From Serratia fonticola (GTDB taxonomy: Bacteria; Pseudomonadota; Gammaproteobacteria; Enterobacterales; Enterobacteriaceae): a stretch of 64,000 nt of DNA. The notes under the pieces were generated by a model. The model was not told where the DNA came from, searched no databases, and saw nothing but the letters and a program-made list of their open reading frames with translations. The position numbers and the translations under genes were made by a program. The DNA is taken from assembly GCF_006715025.1 (NCBI RefSeq), contig NZ_VFMK01000001.1, positions 62,001 through 126,000 of the forward strand, written 5' to 3'. Shown piece by piece: positions 57,504-64,000 of the stretch (the first letter of the stretch is position 1; every line of letters starts with the position of its first letter).

Positions 57504-58204
57504 GCGCGCTCTATCCAGCGTTCCAACAGTGTTGGCAGCATCAGCGCCAGTTGGCCGAGCATCACCGTGCCCATTCCCTGCTGATAGTGTTGTGTGTCAC
57601 GACTGCTGAATATCACCATACCAAGATCGCCCTGTGGCCCCAGCAATGACAGCGCCACAGATCCCACCTGCTTGGCCTGAGGCAACAACAGCAACAGTTC
57701 AGGGCCATTGAGGTTGCCGAGATAATGGTGGCTATCGCCCAGGCGTTGAATGCGCAGCGGTTCAAATGCTGAACGCGTCAGGCCAAGATGGGTAAAGTCC
57801 GACGGTGCGCCAATATTCCAGCGATCGCTGAACAGACGGATATTTGCCCCTGCCAGGCCAAATCCGCGCGCCCAACGCTGCAAGCGGTTCAGCATATCCT
57901 GCAAACTGCTGGCGGTAGCCAGATCGGCCTGCAGATGCAGTAATCTGGCAAACAGCGTTTCGTTGGCGCTGGCTTGCTCCATCAGCAACGTGATCTCTTC
58001 TTCCAGCCGGTTGATGTGATTACGCTGACGTGCCAGATGCCACTCCACCAACGACACGGTGCCGCGTACCGGATGAGGTACACGCATCTGTTCAACCAGC
58101 CGTGCATTGCGGATAAAGAAATCCGGATTCTGCAACAGGTATTGCATCACCGTATCATCATCAAGTTCAATCGCCGTCACTGCCGGTTCTTCAAGGCTCT
58201 TCAT
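57500..58204 (-). CDS. yigA: YigA, DUF484 family protein
   Basis: The 234-residue DUF484 protein has a GAF-like fold of unknown function. Visible features are DDTVMQYLLQNPDFFIRNARL at the start, a coiled-coil-like helix (LARQRNHINRLEEEITLLME), and LGPQGDLGMVIFSSRDTQHY QQG near the end. It is coupled by 4-bp overlaps to both dapF and xerC, so all are made from one message. Confidence 0.9.
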   Translation of the reverse strand: MKSLEEPAVTAIELDDDTVMQYLLQNPDFFIRNARLVEQMRVPHPVRGTVSLVEWHLARQRNHINRLEEEITLLMEQASANETLFARLLHLQADLATASSLQDMLNRLQRWARGFGLAGANIRLFSDRWNIGAPSDFTHLGLTRSAFEPLRIQRLGDSHHYLGNLNGPELLLLLPQAKQVGSVALSLLGPQGDLGMVIFSSRDTQHYQQGMGTVMLGQLALMLPTLLERWIERA

Positions 58205-59025
58205 AGATGAATAAATCCGTCATAGACATGGGTTGCCGGGCCGGTCATAAACAGCGGATTTCCTGGCCCTTTCCAGCGTATATGCAGGCTGCCGCCAGGC
58301 AGCTCTACATGAACCTCTTCTGACAACAATTCTTGTTGGATCCCCACTGCCACTGCGGCACAGGCACCACTACCACAGGCCTGCGTCTCACCGGCTCCGC
58401 GCTCGTAAACCCGCAGTTTGATGTGCTCACGACTGACCACTTGCATAAAGCCGATGTTGGCACGTTCCGGGAAGCGCTCATGCCCTTCCAGCACCGGCCC
58501 CAGCAGTTCTACCTTGGCGGTTTTTACATCATCCACCTGTAAAACACAGTGCGGGTTACCCATGGAAACCACACCGCACAGCACGGTATGTTCGGCCGCG
58601 CGCATGATGTAGGTTTTTTCCGCTTTGGTGGCACGGAACGGCACAATCTGCGGGTCGAAATTCGGCTCACCCATGTTCACGCAAACCAGATCGTCATCCG
58701 TCACACTCAACACCATGCGCCCGGTCTGCGTACTGACGCGGATATCACGTTTATTGGTCAGGCCTTTTAACCGTACAAAACGGGCAAAGCAGCGGGCACC
58801 ATTGCCACATTGCGCCACTTCGCTGCCATCCGAATTGAAAATACGATAATGGAAATCGAGCTCGGGATCGTAAGGCGGCTCTACCACTAACATCTGATCA
58901 AAACCCACTCCCAAGTGCCGATCGGCCAAACGGCGGATCAGTTCGGGTGAAAAATAGACATTCTGTGTGATGGCATCGACCACCATAAAGTCGTTGCCCA
59001 AACCGTGCATTTTGGAGAACTGCAT
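58201..59025 (-). CDS. dapF: DapF, diaminopimelate epimerase
   Basis: DapF interconverts LL- and meso-diaminopimelate for lysine and peptidoglycan synthesis. The 274-residue product has the two catalytic cysteines in AQCGNGARCFARFV and TQACGSGACAAVAVG, with MQFSKMHGLGNDFMVVDA at the start and GNPHCVL in the middle. It follows lptM by 71 bp, the gap holding a 10-bp stem-loop. Confidence 0.97.
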   Translation of the reverse strand: MQFSKMHGLGNDFMVVDAITQNVYFSPELIRRLADRHLGVGFDQMLVVEPPYDPELDFHYRIFNSDGSEVAQCGNGARCFARFVRLKGLTNKRDIRVSTQTGRMVLSVTDDDLVCVNMGEPNFDPQIVPFRATKAEKTYIMRAAEHTVLCGVVSMGNPHCVLQVDDVKTAKVELLGPVLEGHERFPERANIGFMQVVSREHIKLRVYERGAGETQACGSGACAAVAVGIQQELLSEEVHVELPGGSLHIRWKGPGNPLFMTGPATHVYDGFIHL

Positions 59026-59062
59026 ATCATACTCCGCTATCTGGACGCGCTATCCGTCTGAT

Positions 59063-59090
59063 ATTCATGGTGGCATGAGTCACCATGAAT
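59063..59090. terminator. Stem-loop between lptM and dapF
   Basis: A perfect 10-bp stem (ATTCATGGTG / CACCATGAAT) with an eight-base loop lies just past the lptM stop and before dapF. It lacks a T-run on the minus strand, so it may attenuate transcription or protect the 3' end of lptM. Confidence 0.45.
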
Positions 59091-59096
59091 TTATCT

Positions 59097-59297
59097 TTAC
59101 TGGTTGCTCATCGACGGTTGTTGCTGAGTGCCAGCGGGTTCTTGTTGGTTCTTGCTTACATTATCAGTATTTGTCATCGGTGGCTTTGTCGGCTTGTCGT
59201 CCGGCGGAAAATATAGCGGGCCTTTCAGACCACAGCCTGAGAGTCCGGCCAGCAAGACGGCCATCAGCGCATAGCGTAGGTGTTTTTTCATTTGCAT
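59097..59297 (-). CDS. lptM: LptM (YifL), small lipoprotein of LPS-translocon assembly
   Basis: LptM is a small outer-membrane lipoprotein that stabilises LptD disulphide formation in the LPS translocon. The 66-residue precursor has a lipobox (MAVLLAGLSGC, lipidated Cys22), then the hallmark GLKGPLYFPPDDKP and a Gln/Asn-rich tail. A second in-frame ATG at 59291 is possible. It diverges from cyaY. Confidence 0.9.
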   Translation of the reverse strand: MQMKKHLRYALMAVLLAGLSGCGLKGPLYFPPDDKPTKPPMTNTDNVSKNQQEPAGTQQQPSMSNQ

Positions 59298-59369
59298 TAA
59301 TGCCTGTAATTCGTGCGTCCAAGGTTACTATAATCGCAGGTGGATCATGAAAAGCAATAGGAATCGATT

Positions 59370-59690
59370 ATGAACGATAGCGAGTTTCACCAGTTGGCCG
59401 ACCAGCTGATGCTGAATATTGAAGAGACATTGGACGATTTTGCCGGTGATGCGGATATCGATTACGAGACCAATGGTGGCGTCATGACGCTGAGCTTCGA
59501 AAACGGCAGCAAGATTGTGATCAACCGCCAGGAGCCCCTACATCAGGTGTGGTTGGCCACCAAAGCTGGCGGCTACCACTTTAATTACCGTGATGGTTCC
59601 TGGTTTTGCGATCGGAGCGGGCAAGCGTTCTACACATTACTCAGCGAAGCGGTGAGTACACAAGCCGGGGAAGCGGTCAGCTTCGGTTAA
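59370..59690 (+). CDS. cyaY: CyaY, frataxin-like iron-sulfur assembly regulator
   Basis: CyaY is the bacterial frataxin that binds iron and IscS to tune Fe-S cluster assembly. The 106-residue product matches the E. coli length and has the acidic helix FHQLADQLMLNIEETLDDFA, DADIDYETNGGVMTLSF, IVINRQEPLHQVWLATKAGG and YHFNY. It is convergent with cyaA as in E. coli. Confidence 0.96.
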   Translation: MNDSEFHQLADQLMLNIEETLDDFAGDADIDYETNGGVMTLSFENGSKIVINRQEPLHQVWLATKAGGYHFNYRDGSWFCDRSGQAFYTLLSEAVSTQAGEAVSFG

Positions 59691-59696
59691 GTTGCT

Positions 59697-59733
59697 GCGA
59701 AGGGGGCAGATGACCACGCCCCTTACGCTTTTA
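59697..59733 (+). terminator. Terminator between cyaY and cyaA
   Basis: GCGAAGGGG (59697-59705) pairs with CCCCTTACGC (59719-59728), followed by TTTT. It closes the cyaY transcript and its 3' edge touches the cyaA stop codon. Confidence 0.6.
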
Positions 59734-62289
59734 ATGCAGTTGAAATTGTTGCTTGAGGGGCTGCGAGACACTGCCATCAGAAACGGAAACGCAAAGGCTC
59801 GACAGTGCATTACTGCGGAACGGGATCACTTGGGTGCGGTCATCGAGCTGCACAATCTGGTAAAACTGCGGCAGGTTGAAGTTGATAAAGCTGGAGCCAT
59901 AGGTAAAGCGATCGTGCGAGGACGAATAGAAACGGCTGACGTCGCGCACCAGTTCTTCTTTACTGCCCTCACAGTGGTGATAAACCTCAACTCGGTTCGA
60001 CTCATCCAGAATATAGATGTTGAAACCTTTCTCATCCTTGGTGTCTTCAAAGAAGAACTGGATTATCCCTTCGCTGGCAAAGCCATCAACCACCGGCGGC
60101 AGATGCACCTGATCGGTTTCGACTTTGATCGACAGGCCATGCAGTTTGTTGTTGGAAATCGCCCCATAGAACTCCACCGCGTTTTCCAGCTTCTGTACCG
60201 ATACGCTCAGGCGTTCAAAGAACAGCCCCCAGGTTTGCCCGGCAACGCGCACCGCTTTAAACCGGCCCGGCTCAAGACGCGTGCTGGAAAGGCGCAGCTC
60301 AATACACTCGGAAACCAGTTGCTGAATGCGGGTACGGATCAGGCCACGCAGATGCTGGCTGTAGCAGAACACCTCCACCGATTCTGGGGGAGCCGCGTCC
60401 TGATGCATCTTGCCAAGAATCGTTTTCAACGCCTCAAGTACGGACTGCTCTCCGCTGAAGTGCAGGGTTCGGACTTCGTTCCACGAGTTGCGGTACAACA
60501 GATCGATACTGCCAACCAGGCATTGCTGCTGCTGGCCAAAGCTGAACACATCCAGTTTGCGGAAATCGAAATGCACAACCTGATTACGGAAGGCCGCCGT
60601 CGGATCGTTTTCCAGATTGACGATAATCGCCAGGTGGCGTATCTCACAAGGGCTGTAGAGCGCTTTGGGTGTCGGTGACGCCAGGCGCAACGGGAAGTGG
60701 TGCGACACATCGGTCACCAGTTCCTGCAGTTTAGCGGTATCGCAGAGATTGCCACTCTTGATATGCAACCGGGTTCGCGACGTTAACAGACCGTTGAAAT
60801 AAGCCCAGGCCACCAGCTTGTTCAGATAGCGGTTATATTCCAGCGGTTGATGGCTGACAATCGAACTCATCTCGGGCGCCTGATTGTACAGATACCAACC
60901 GGTGCGGTTAGCGCGGCCAATCGGGACGTGAATAAAGGTCAAGTCGTTCTCTGACAGATCTGGCGAAATCTGCGGGTTCACCAGCGTCACTTTCCCCGGC
61001 AGCGCTTCAAAAGCGGCATACAGTTTACGGGTCAATACCCCAATATCCTGCGGGCTGGCACTGACGCTAAGATTGTTACGCCGGGCAAAACGGATCAGGT
61101 TGCGATAGCTTTGCATCATCGCGTCCAACAGTTCGTTATGTGCTTCACGCACACGCTCGATCTTCCAGTTGGCTCGGTTATCAAGGATTTCCAGTCGCTC
61201 CTCGCTCCAGCCCCACTCGCTGACCAGTTGGCTGAGAATTTCACGCCGCCAGCCAATACTGGCGTTATTGGACAGTGAGAGCTTCTCGCAGACTTTCAGA
61301 TAAAAACAGCGGCGGACAAGATCGAGGCGGGTGGTGTCGTTGATTGCGGTCAGATAGTGGGTAACGCGCTCAAGCATCATACAATAGGCATCAAGGCCAA
61401 AGCAGACGATCTCCCCTTGGTGCAGACGATGTTTAATGCCCATCGCCAACAACTGTGTGTTGGGGTATTCCCACGAATAGGCTTCGAGCAGCAAGGTTTT
61501 CAGCACCGCCTTGTAGGGCGAGTCGATACTCTTGTACAACTGCCACAGGCTGGCACCGAAGTACTCTTCCGCAGACAGCGTGCTCAACCCACCCAGATCC
61601 AGCCATTCATTCGGGGTTAATGCGCCTTGTGCATACAGTGAGAGCACATACTCATCGTAATGCGCTTCTTCTTCACCCGGCACCATATTCCACAGGATGC
61701 GTTTCCCCGCCAGACGGACCGCCGTGCGGTAGAACTCATCAAGTAACAGAATATGCTGGGTAGAACCGCAGTCTTCACCGCCCAGGCTGCCGCTTTCGTT
61801 ATGGCGGAAACGGTTTTCGTCGATCAGGAAGAAGCTGACTTCTACCCCCATCGAGGCCGCCCATTTTTCCAGCAGGCTACATTTCTGTTGCAGGCGGTTA
61901 CGTTCTTCGTTATCGAGCCAGGATTGGTGACACACCCAAATATCCAGATCCGAGGTACAGCTCTGGCCGATCGAGGAGGTGCTGCCCATGGAGTAGAGGC
62001 CGGTAATCGGCAACTCACCCGAGGCCATCTTTTCAAACGGGCTGCCCCATTTGTCTTCTAAATCATTGAGGTAATCTTGTTGGGTTTCATCGGGCGTGTA
62101 GAAGCAGATGCCATGGGGAACGTTACCGTTCAGGTAGCCTGGCATTAGTGGGTGATGGTGATGCAACAAGGTAGGCAGCAGATTATACACCCGTTGGAAC
62201 GCGGGCTTCATGGCCGCCAGGGCACGATCGACACGGAGTTGGTTGATCGCATCCAGTCTTTGTTTCAGTGTCTCGATGTAGAGGTACAA
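59731..62289 (-). CDS. cyaA: CyaA, class I adenylate cyclase
   Basis: CyaA makes cyclic AMP from ATP and is activated by phosphorylated enzyme IIA-Glc. The 852-residue product begins with a TTG start (MYLYIETLKQRLDAINQLRV), conserved with E. coli, where the poor start limits synthesis. The nucleotidyltransferase motif is GSTSSIGQSCTSDLDIWVCH with SLGGEDCGSTQHILLLDEFY near by. The long C-terminal half is the regulatory domain, with GASLWQLYKSIDSPYKAVLK and FTYGSSFINFNLPQFYQIV. It diverges from hemC. Confidence 0.97.
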   Translation of the reverse strand: MYLYIETLKQRLDAINQLRVDRALAAMKPAFQRVYNLLPTLLHHHHPLMPGYLNGNVPHGICFYTPDETQQDYLNDLEDKWGSPFEKMASGELPITGLYSMGSTSSIGQSCTSDLDIWVCHQSWLDNEERNRLQQKCSLLEKWAASMGVEVSFFLIDENRFRHNESGSLGGEDCGSTQHILLLDEFYRTAVRLAGKRILWNMVPGEEEAHYDEYVLSLYAQGALTPNEWLDLGGLSTLSAEEYFGASLWQLYKSIDSPYKAVLKTLLLEAYSWEYPNTQLLAMGIKHRLHQGEIVCFGLDAYCMMLERVTHYLTAINDTTRLDLVRRCFYLKVCEKLSLSNNASIGWRREILSQLVSEWGWSEERLEILDNRANWKIERVREAHNELLDAMMQSYRNLIRFARRNNLSVSASPQDIGVLTRKLYAAFEALPGKVTLVNPQISPDLSENDLTFIHVPIGRANRTGWYLYNQAPEMSSIVSHQPLEYNRYLNKLVAWAYFNGLLTSRTRLHIKSGNLCDTAKLQELVTDVSHHFPLRLASPTPKALYSPCEIRHLAIIVNLENDPTAAFRNQVVHFDFRKLDVFSFGQQQQCLVGSIDLLYRNSWNEVRTLHFSGEQSVLEALKTILGKMHQDAAPPESVEVFCYSQHLRGLIRTRIQQLVSECIELRLSSTRLEPGRFKAVRVAGQTWGLFFERLSVSVQKLENAVEFYGAISNNKLHGLSIKVETDQVHLPPVVDGFASEGIIQFFFEDTKDEKGFNIYILDESNRVEVYHHCEGSKEELVRDVSRFYSSSHDRFTYGSSFINFNLPQFYQIVQLDDRTQVIPFRSNALSSLCVSVSDGSVSQPLKQQFQLH

Positions 62290-62384
62290 GACGTCTCGCC
62301 TGATTATCCCGATGCTTGAAAAAATACCCGTATTCCATCAGCGTCTTTAGTTTAGAAGAATATTTGACGACTTATTGCTGGAAA

Positions 62385-62400
62385 CGTGATCAATCTAACA
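62385..62400 (-). promoter_or_regulatory. CRP-binding site of cyaA
   Basis: On the minus strand TGTTA-GATTGA-TCACG matches the CRP pattern and is almost the E. coli cyaA P2 site (GTGTTAAATTGATCACG). It lies about 95 bp upstream of the cyaA start and should mediate autorepression by cAMP-CRP. The 315-bp gap 62290-62604 holds no gene besides this site and the hemC promoter. Confidence 0.85.
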
Positions 62401-62545
62401 CCTTGCTGATTGACCGTAAAGGAGGTAAAGCGACACACTTACTATCGCATTCCTCTAAACGATTTACCTTGCAGCCTTTGACTGCCCAGATCTCCTCCAT
62501 GTCCCATTGATTCCGTTATCCTTTCTTCGCCTATGGCTTCTTGCA

Positions 62546-62574
62546 CTGACAGTTTTCGTACTCAGTGGTAGGAT
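62546..62574 (+). promoter_or_regulatory. Probable hemC promoter
   Basis: CTGACA (62546-62551), a 17-bp spacer, and TAGGAT (62569-62574) lie 30 bp upstream of the hemC start. The spacing is ideal and the boxes are moderate matches. Confidence 0.6.
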
Positions 62575-62604
62575 GGACGGCGAATTATAAAAACGGTAAC
62601 AAGC

Positions 62605-63546
62605 ATGTTAGACAAAATTGTTCGAATTGCCACCCGTCAGAGCCCGCTTGCCCTTTGGCAAGCGCACTATGTTCAGCAACGATTGCTGGCGAGCCACCCA
62701 GGGCTGCAGGTTGAACTGGTGCCGATGGTGACGCGCGGCGACATTATTCTGGATACGCCGCTGGCCAAGGTCGGTGGTAAAGGTCTGTTCGTGAAAGAAC
62801 TGGAACTGGCGCTGTTGGAAGGGCGGGCGGATATCGCCGTACACTCGATGAAAGACGTCCCTGTCGATTTTCCTGCGGGTCTGGGGCTGGTGACCATTTG
62901 TGAGCGCGACGATCCGCGCGATGCTTTTGTTTCCAATCGCTTTGCCGCAATCGACCAACTGCCGCCCGGCAGCGTGGTGGGCACTTCAAGCCTGCGCCGC
63001 CAATGCCAGCTGCGTCAACGCCGTCCGGATCTGATCGTACGCGATCTGCGTGGCAACGTAGGCACCCGCCTGGCTAAACTGGATAACGGCGACTACGACG
63101 CCATTATCCTGGCCGTGGCCGGATTAAAACGCCTGGGGCTGGAACAACGCATCCGTAACCCGATGAGCGCAGAGGAATCCCTGCCAGCGGTGGGTCAGGG
63201 TGCTGTGGGTATCGAATGCCGTCTGGATGACGACATTACCCGTGCCTTGTTGGCCCCCCTCAATCATCGCGAAACCGAAATTCGCGTCCGGGCTGAACGG
63301 GCAATGAATACCCGGTTGGAAGGCGGTTGTCAGGTCCCTATAGGCAGCTATGCTGAACTGGTGGGCGACGAACTCTGGTTGCGCGCACTGGTTGGCGCTC
63401 CAGACGGTAGCCTGATGGTGCGCGGCGAGCGCCGTGGCCCTGTCGCCAAGGCAGAACAGATGGGGGTGGAGCTGGCAGAAGAACTGTTGGCTGCCGGTGC
63501 CCGTGAGATCCTGCACGACGTTTACCAGGGGAATCCCCCAGCATGA
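62605..63546 (+). CDS. hemC: HemC, hydroxymethylbilane synthase
   Basis: HemC condenses four porphobilinogen units into hydroxymethylbilane using a covalently bound dipyrromethane cofactor. The 313-residue product equals E. coli in length. Motifs are RIATRQSPLALWQAHYVQ, GGKGLFVKELELALLEGRAD, AVHSMKDVP, GTSSLRRQCQLRQRRPDL and the cofactor Cys in NTRLEGGCQVPIGSYAE. It is coupled to hemD by a 4-bp overlap. Confidence 0.97.
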   Translation: MLDKIVRIATRQSPLALWQAHYVQQRLLASHPGLQVELVPMVTRGDIILDTPLAKVGGKGLFVKELELALLEGRADIAVHSMKDVPVDFPAGLGLVTICERDDPRDAFVSNRFAAIDQLPPGSVVGTSSLRRQCQLRQRRPDLIVRDLRGNVGTRLAKLDNGDYDAIILAVAGLKRLGLEQRIRNPMSAEESLPAVGQGAVGIECRLDDDITRALLAPLNHRETEIRVRAERAMNTRLEGGCQVPIGSYAELVGDELWLRALVGAPDGSLMVRGERRGPVAKAEQMGVELAEELLAAGAREILHDVYQGNPPA

Positions 63547-64000
63547 CCATTCTGGTAACCCGCCCATCCCCGGTAGGGGAACAATTGGTGAGCCGCCTGC
63601 GCGCACTTGGCCGGGTTGCCTATCATGCGCCCCTGATCGATTTTGCCCCCGGCACCGATCTGCCCAGGCTGCCACAGGCGCTGACGCAACTGCATGAGGG
63701 GGATCTGGTCTTTGCCCTCTCACAGCACGCCGTCAGCTATGCCAGCTCGGTGATTAATCGTGCCGGGCTTCAATGGCCCGCGCGCTTGTCCTATTATGCT
63801 ATAGGCCGCACCACCGCGCTGGCGCTGCATCGCATCAGTAGTCTGCCGGTTGAATACCCTCGTGAACGTGAAATCAGCGAGAATCTGTTGCTGATGCCTG
63901 CGTTACAGAAGCTAACTGGCAAGCAGGCTCTGATCATGCGGGGTAATGGCGGACGTGAACTGCTTGGGGAGACCCTGGCTGAGCGTGGCGCTGCGGTAAG
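63543..64000 (+). CDS. hemD: HemD, uroporphyrinogen-III synthase (partial)
   Basis: HemD cyclises hydroxymethylbilane to uroporphyrinogen III with inversion of ring D. The visible 152 or so residues begin MTILVTRPSPVGEQLVSRLR and include the TSQH-like ALSQHAVSYA and YYAIGRTTALAL, ending mid-protein at the window edge. The ATG overlaps the hemC stop (ATGA). The second half of the protein is not visible. Confidence 0.93.
   Translation, partial: MTILVTRPSPVGEQLVSRLRALGRVAYHAPLIDFAPGTDLPRLPQALTQLHEGDLVFALSQHAVSYASSVINRAGLQWPARLSYYAIGRTTALALHRISSLPVEYPREREISENLLLMPALQKLTGKQALIMRGNGGRELLGETLAERGAAV

Noticed and set aside
59692..60678. 328-residue plus-strand frame opposite cyaA
   Set aside because: It is a shadow of the cyaA C-terminal domain; cyaA is the conserved gene.

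Overview
The window is chromosomal DNA of an enteric gammaproteobacterium, most likely Serratia or a close relative in the Yersiniaceae. The evidence is protein-level near-identity to Escherichia coli housekeeping genes combined with gene order. Two blocks that lie far apart in E. coli (livMHK-panM-rpoH-ftsXEY-rsmD-yhhLMN-zntA-tusA-yhhQ-dcrB, and yigL-pldB-rhtBC-recQ-pldA-yigI-rarD-corA-uvrD-yigB-xerC-yigA-dapF-lptM-cyaY/cyaA/hemCD) are joined here by a glycerol-phosphate locus and a nitrogen-salvage cluster. Intergenic spaces carry ERIC elements and palindromic GGGAGAGGG-type repeats. No rRNA, tRNA, CRISPR array, transposase or phage gene was seen.

Layout: 1-4000, branched-chain amino acid ABC transporter (livG partial, livM, livH, livK, minus strand). 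4449-8309, panM followed by two envelope-type unknowns (DUF3142 and a repeat-rich exported protein whose 5' end contains an in-frame ERIC insertion). 8588-12867, rpoH and ftsX-ftsE-ftsY (minus). 13096-15804, rsmD, yhhL, an unknown gene, yhhM, yhhN. 15991-18306, zntA with a ZntR-type promoter. 18483-21796, a tightly coupled three-gene envelope operon (beta-barrel protein, BamA/TamA-like barrel, DUF4056 protein). 21812-24127, tusA, yhhQ behind a preQ1-I riboswitch, a GNAT enzyme and dcrB. 24184-31296, glpABC diverging from glpTQ around CRP sites. 31333-32583, a DUF2938 membrane protein and an ArsR-rhodanese regulator sharing a palindromic operator.

32820-41621 is the most unusual accessory block: an AllS-like LysR regulator, a CodB-like permease, a stand-alone allophanate-hydrolase C-terminal domain, a carbamate kinase, the DUF1116/FdrA/DUF2877 trio (counterparts of E. 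coli AllG/AllF/AllH, the oxamate transcarbamylase) and a biuret-hydrolase-like cysteine hydrolase. Together they read as import of a ureido or carbamoyl compound, hydrolysis, phosphorolytic carbamoyl transfer, and ATP recovery through carbamate kinase.

41928-64000 returns to core genes: yigL, pldB, rhtB, rhtC, recQ, pldA, yigI, rarD, an AbrB-family membrane protein, corA, a WbuC-type cupin, uvrD (with a LexA box), the yigB-xerC-yigA-dapF-lptM operon, cyaY, cyaA (TTG start, CRP site), hemC and partial hemD. A notable pattern runs across the window: five ERIC elements lie within about 0-5 bp of a neighbouring gene's stop codon, always presenting the same ERIC end.
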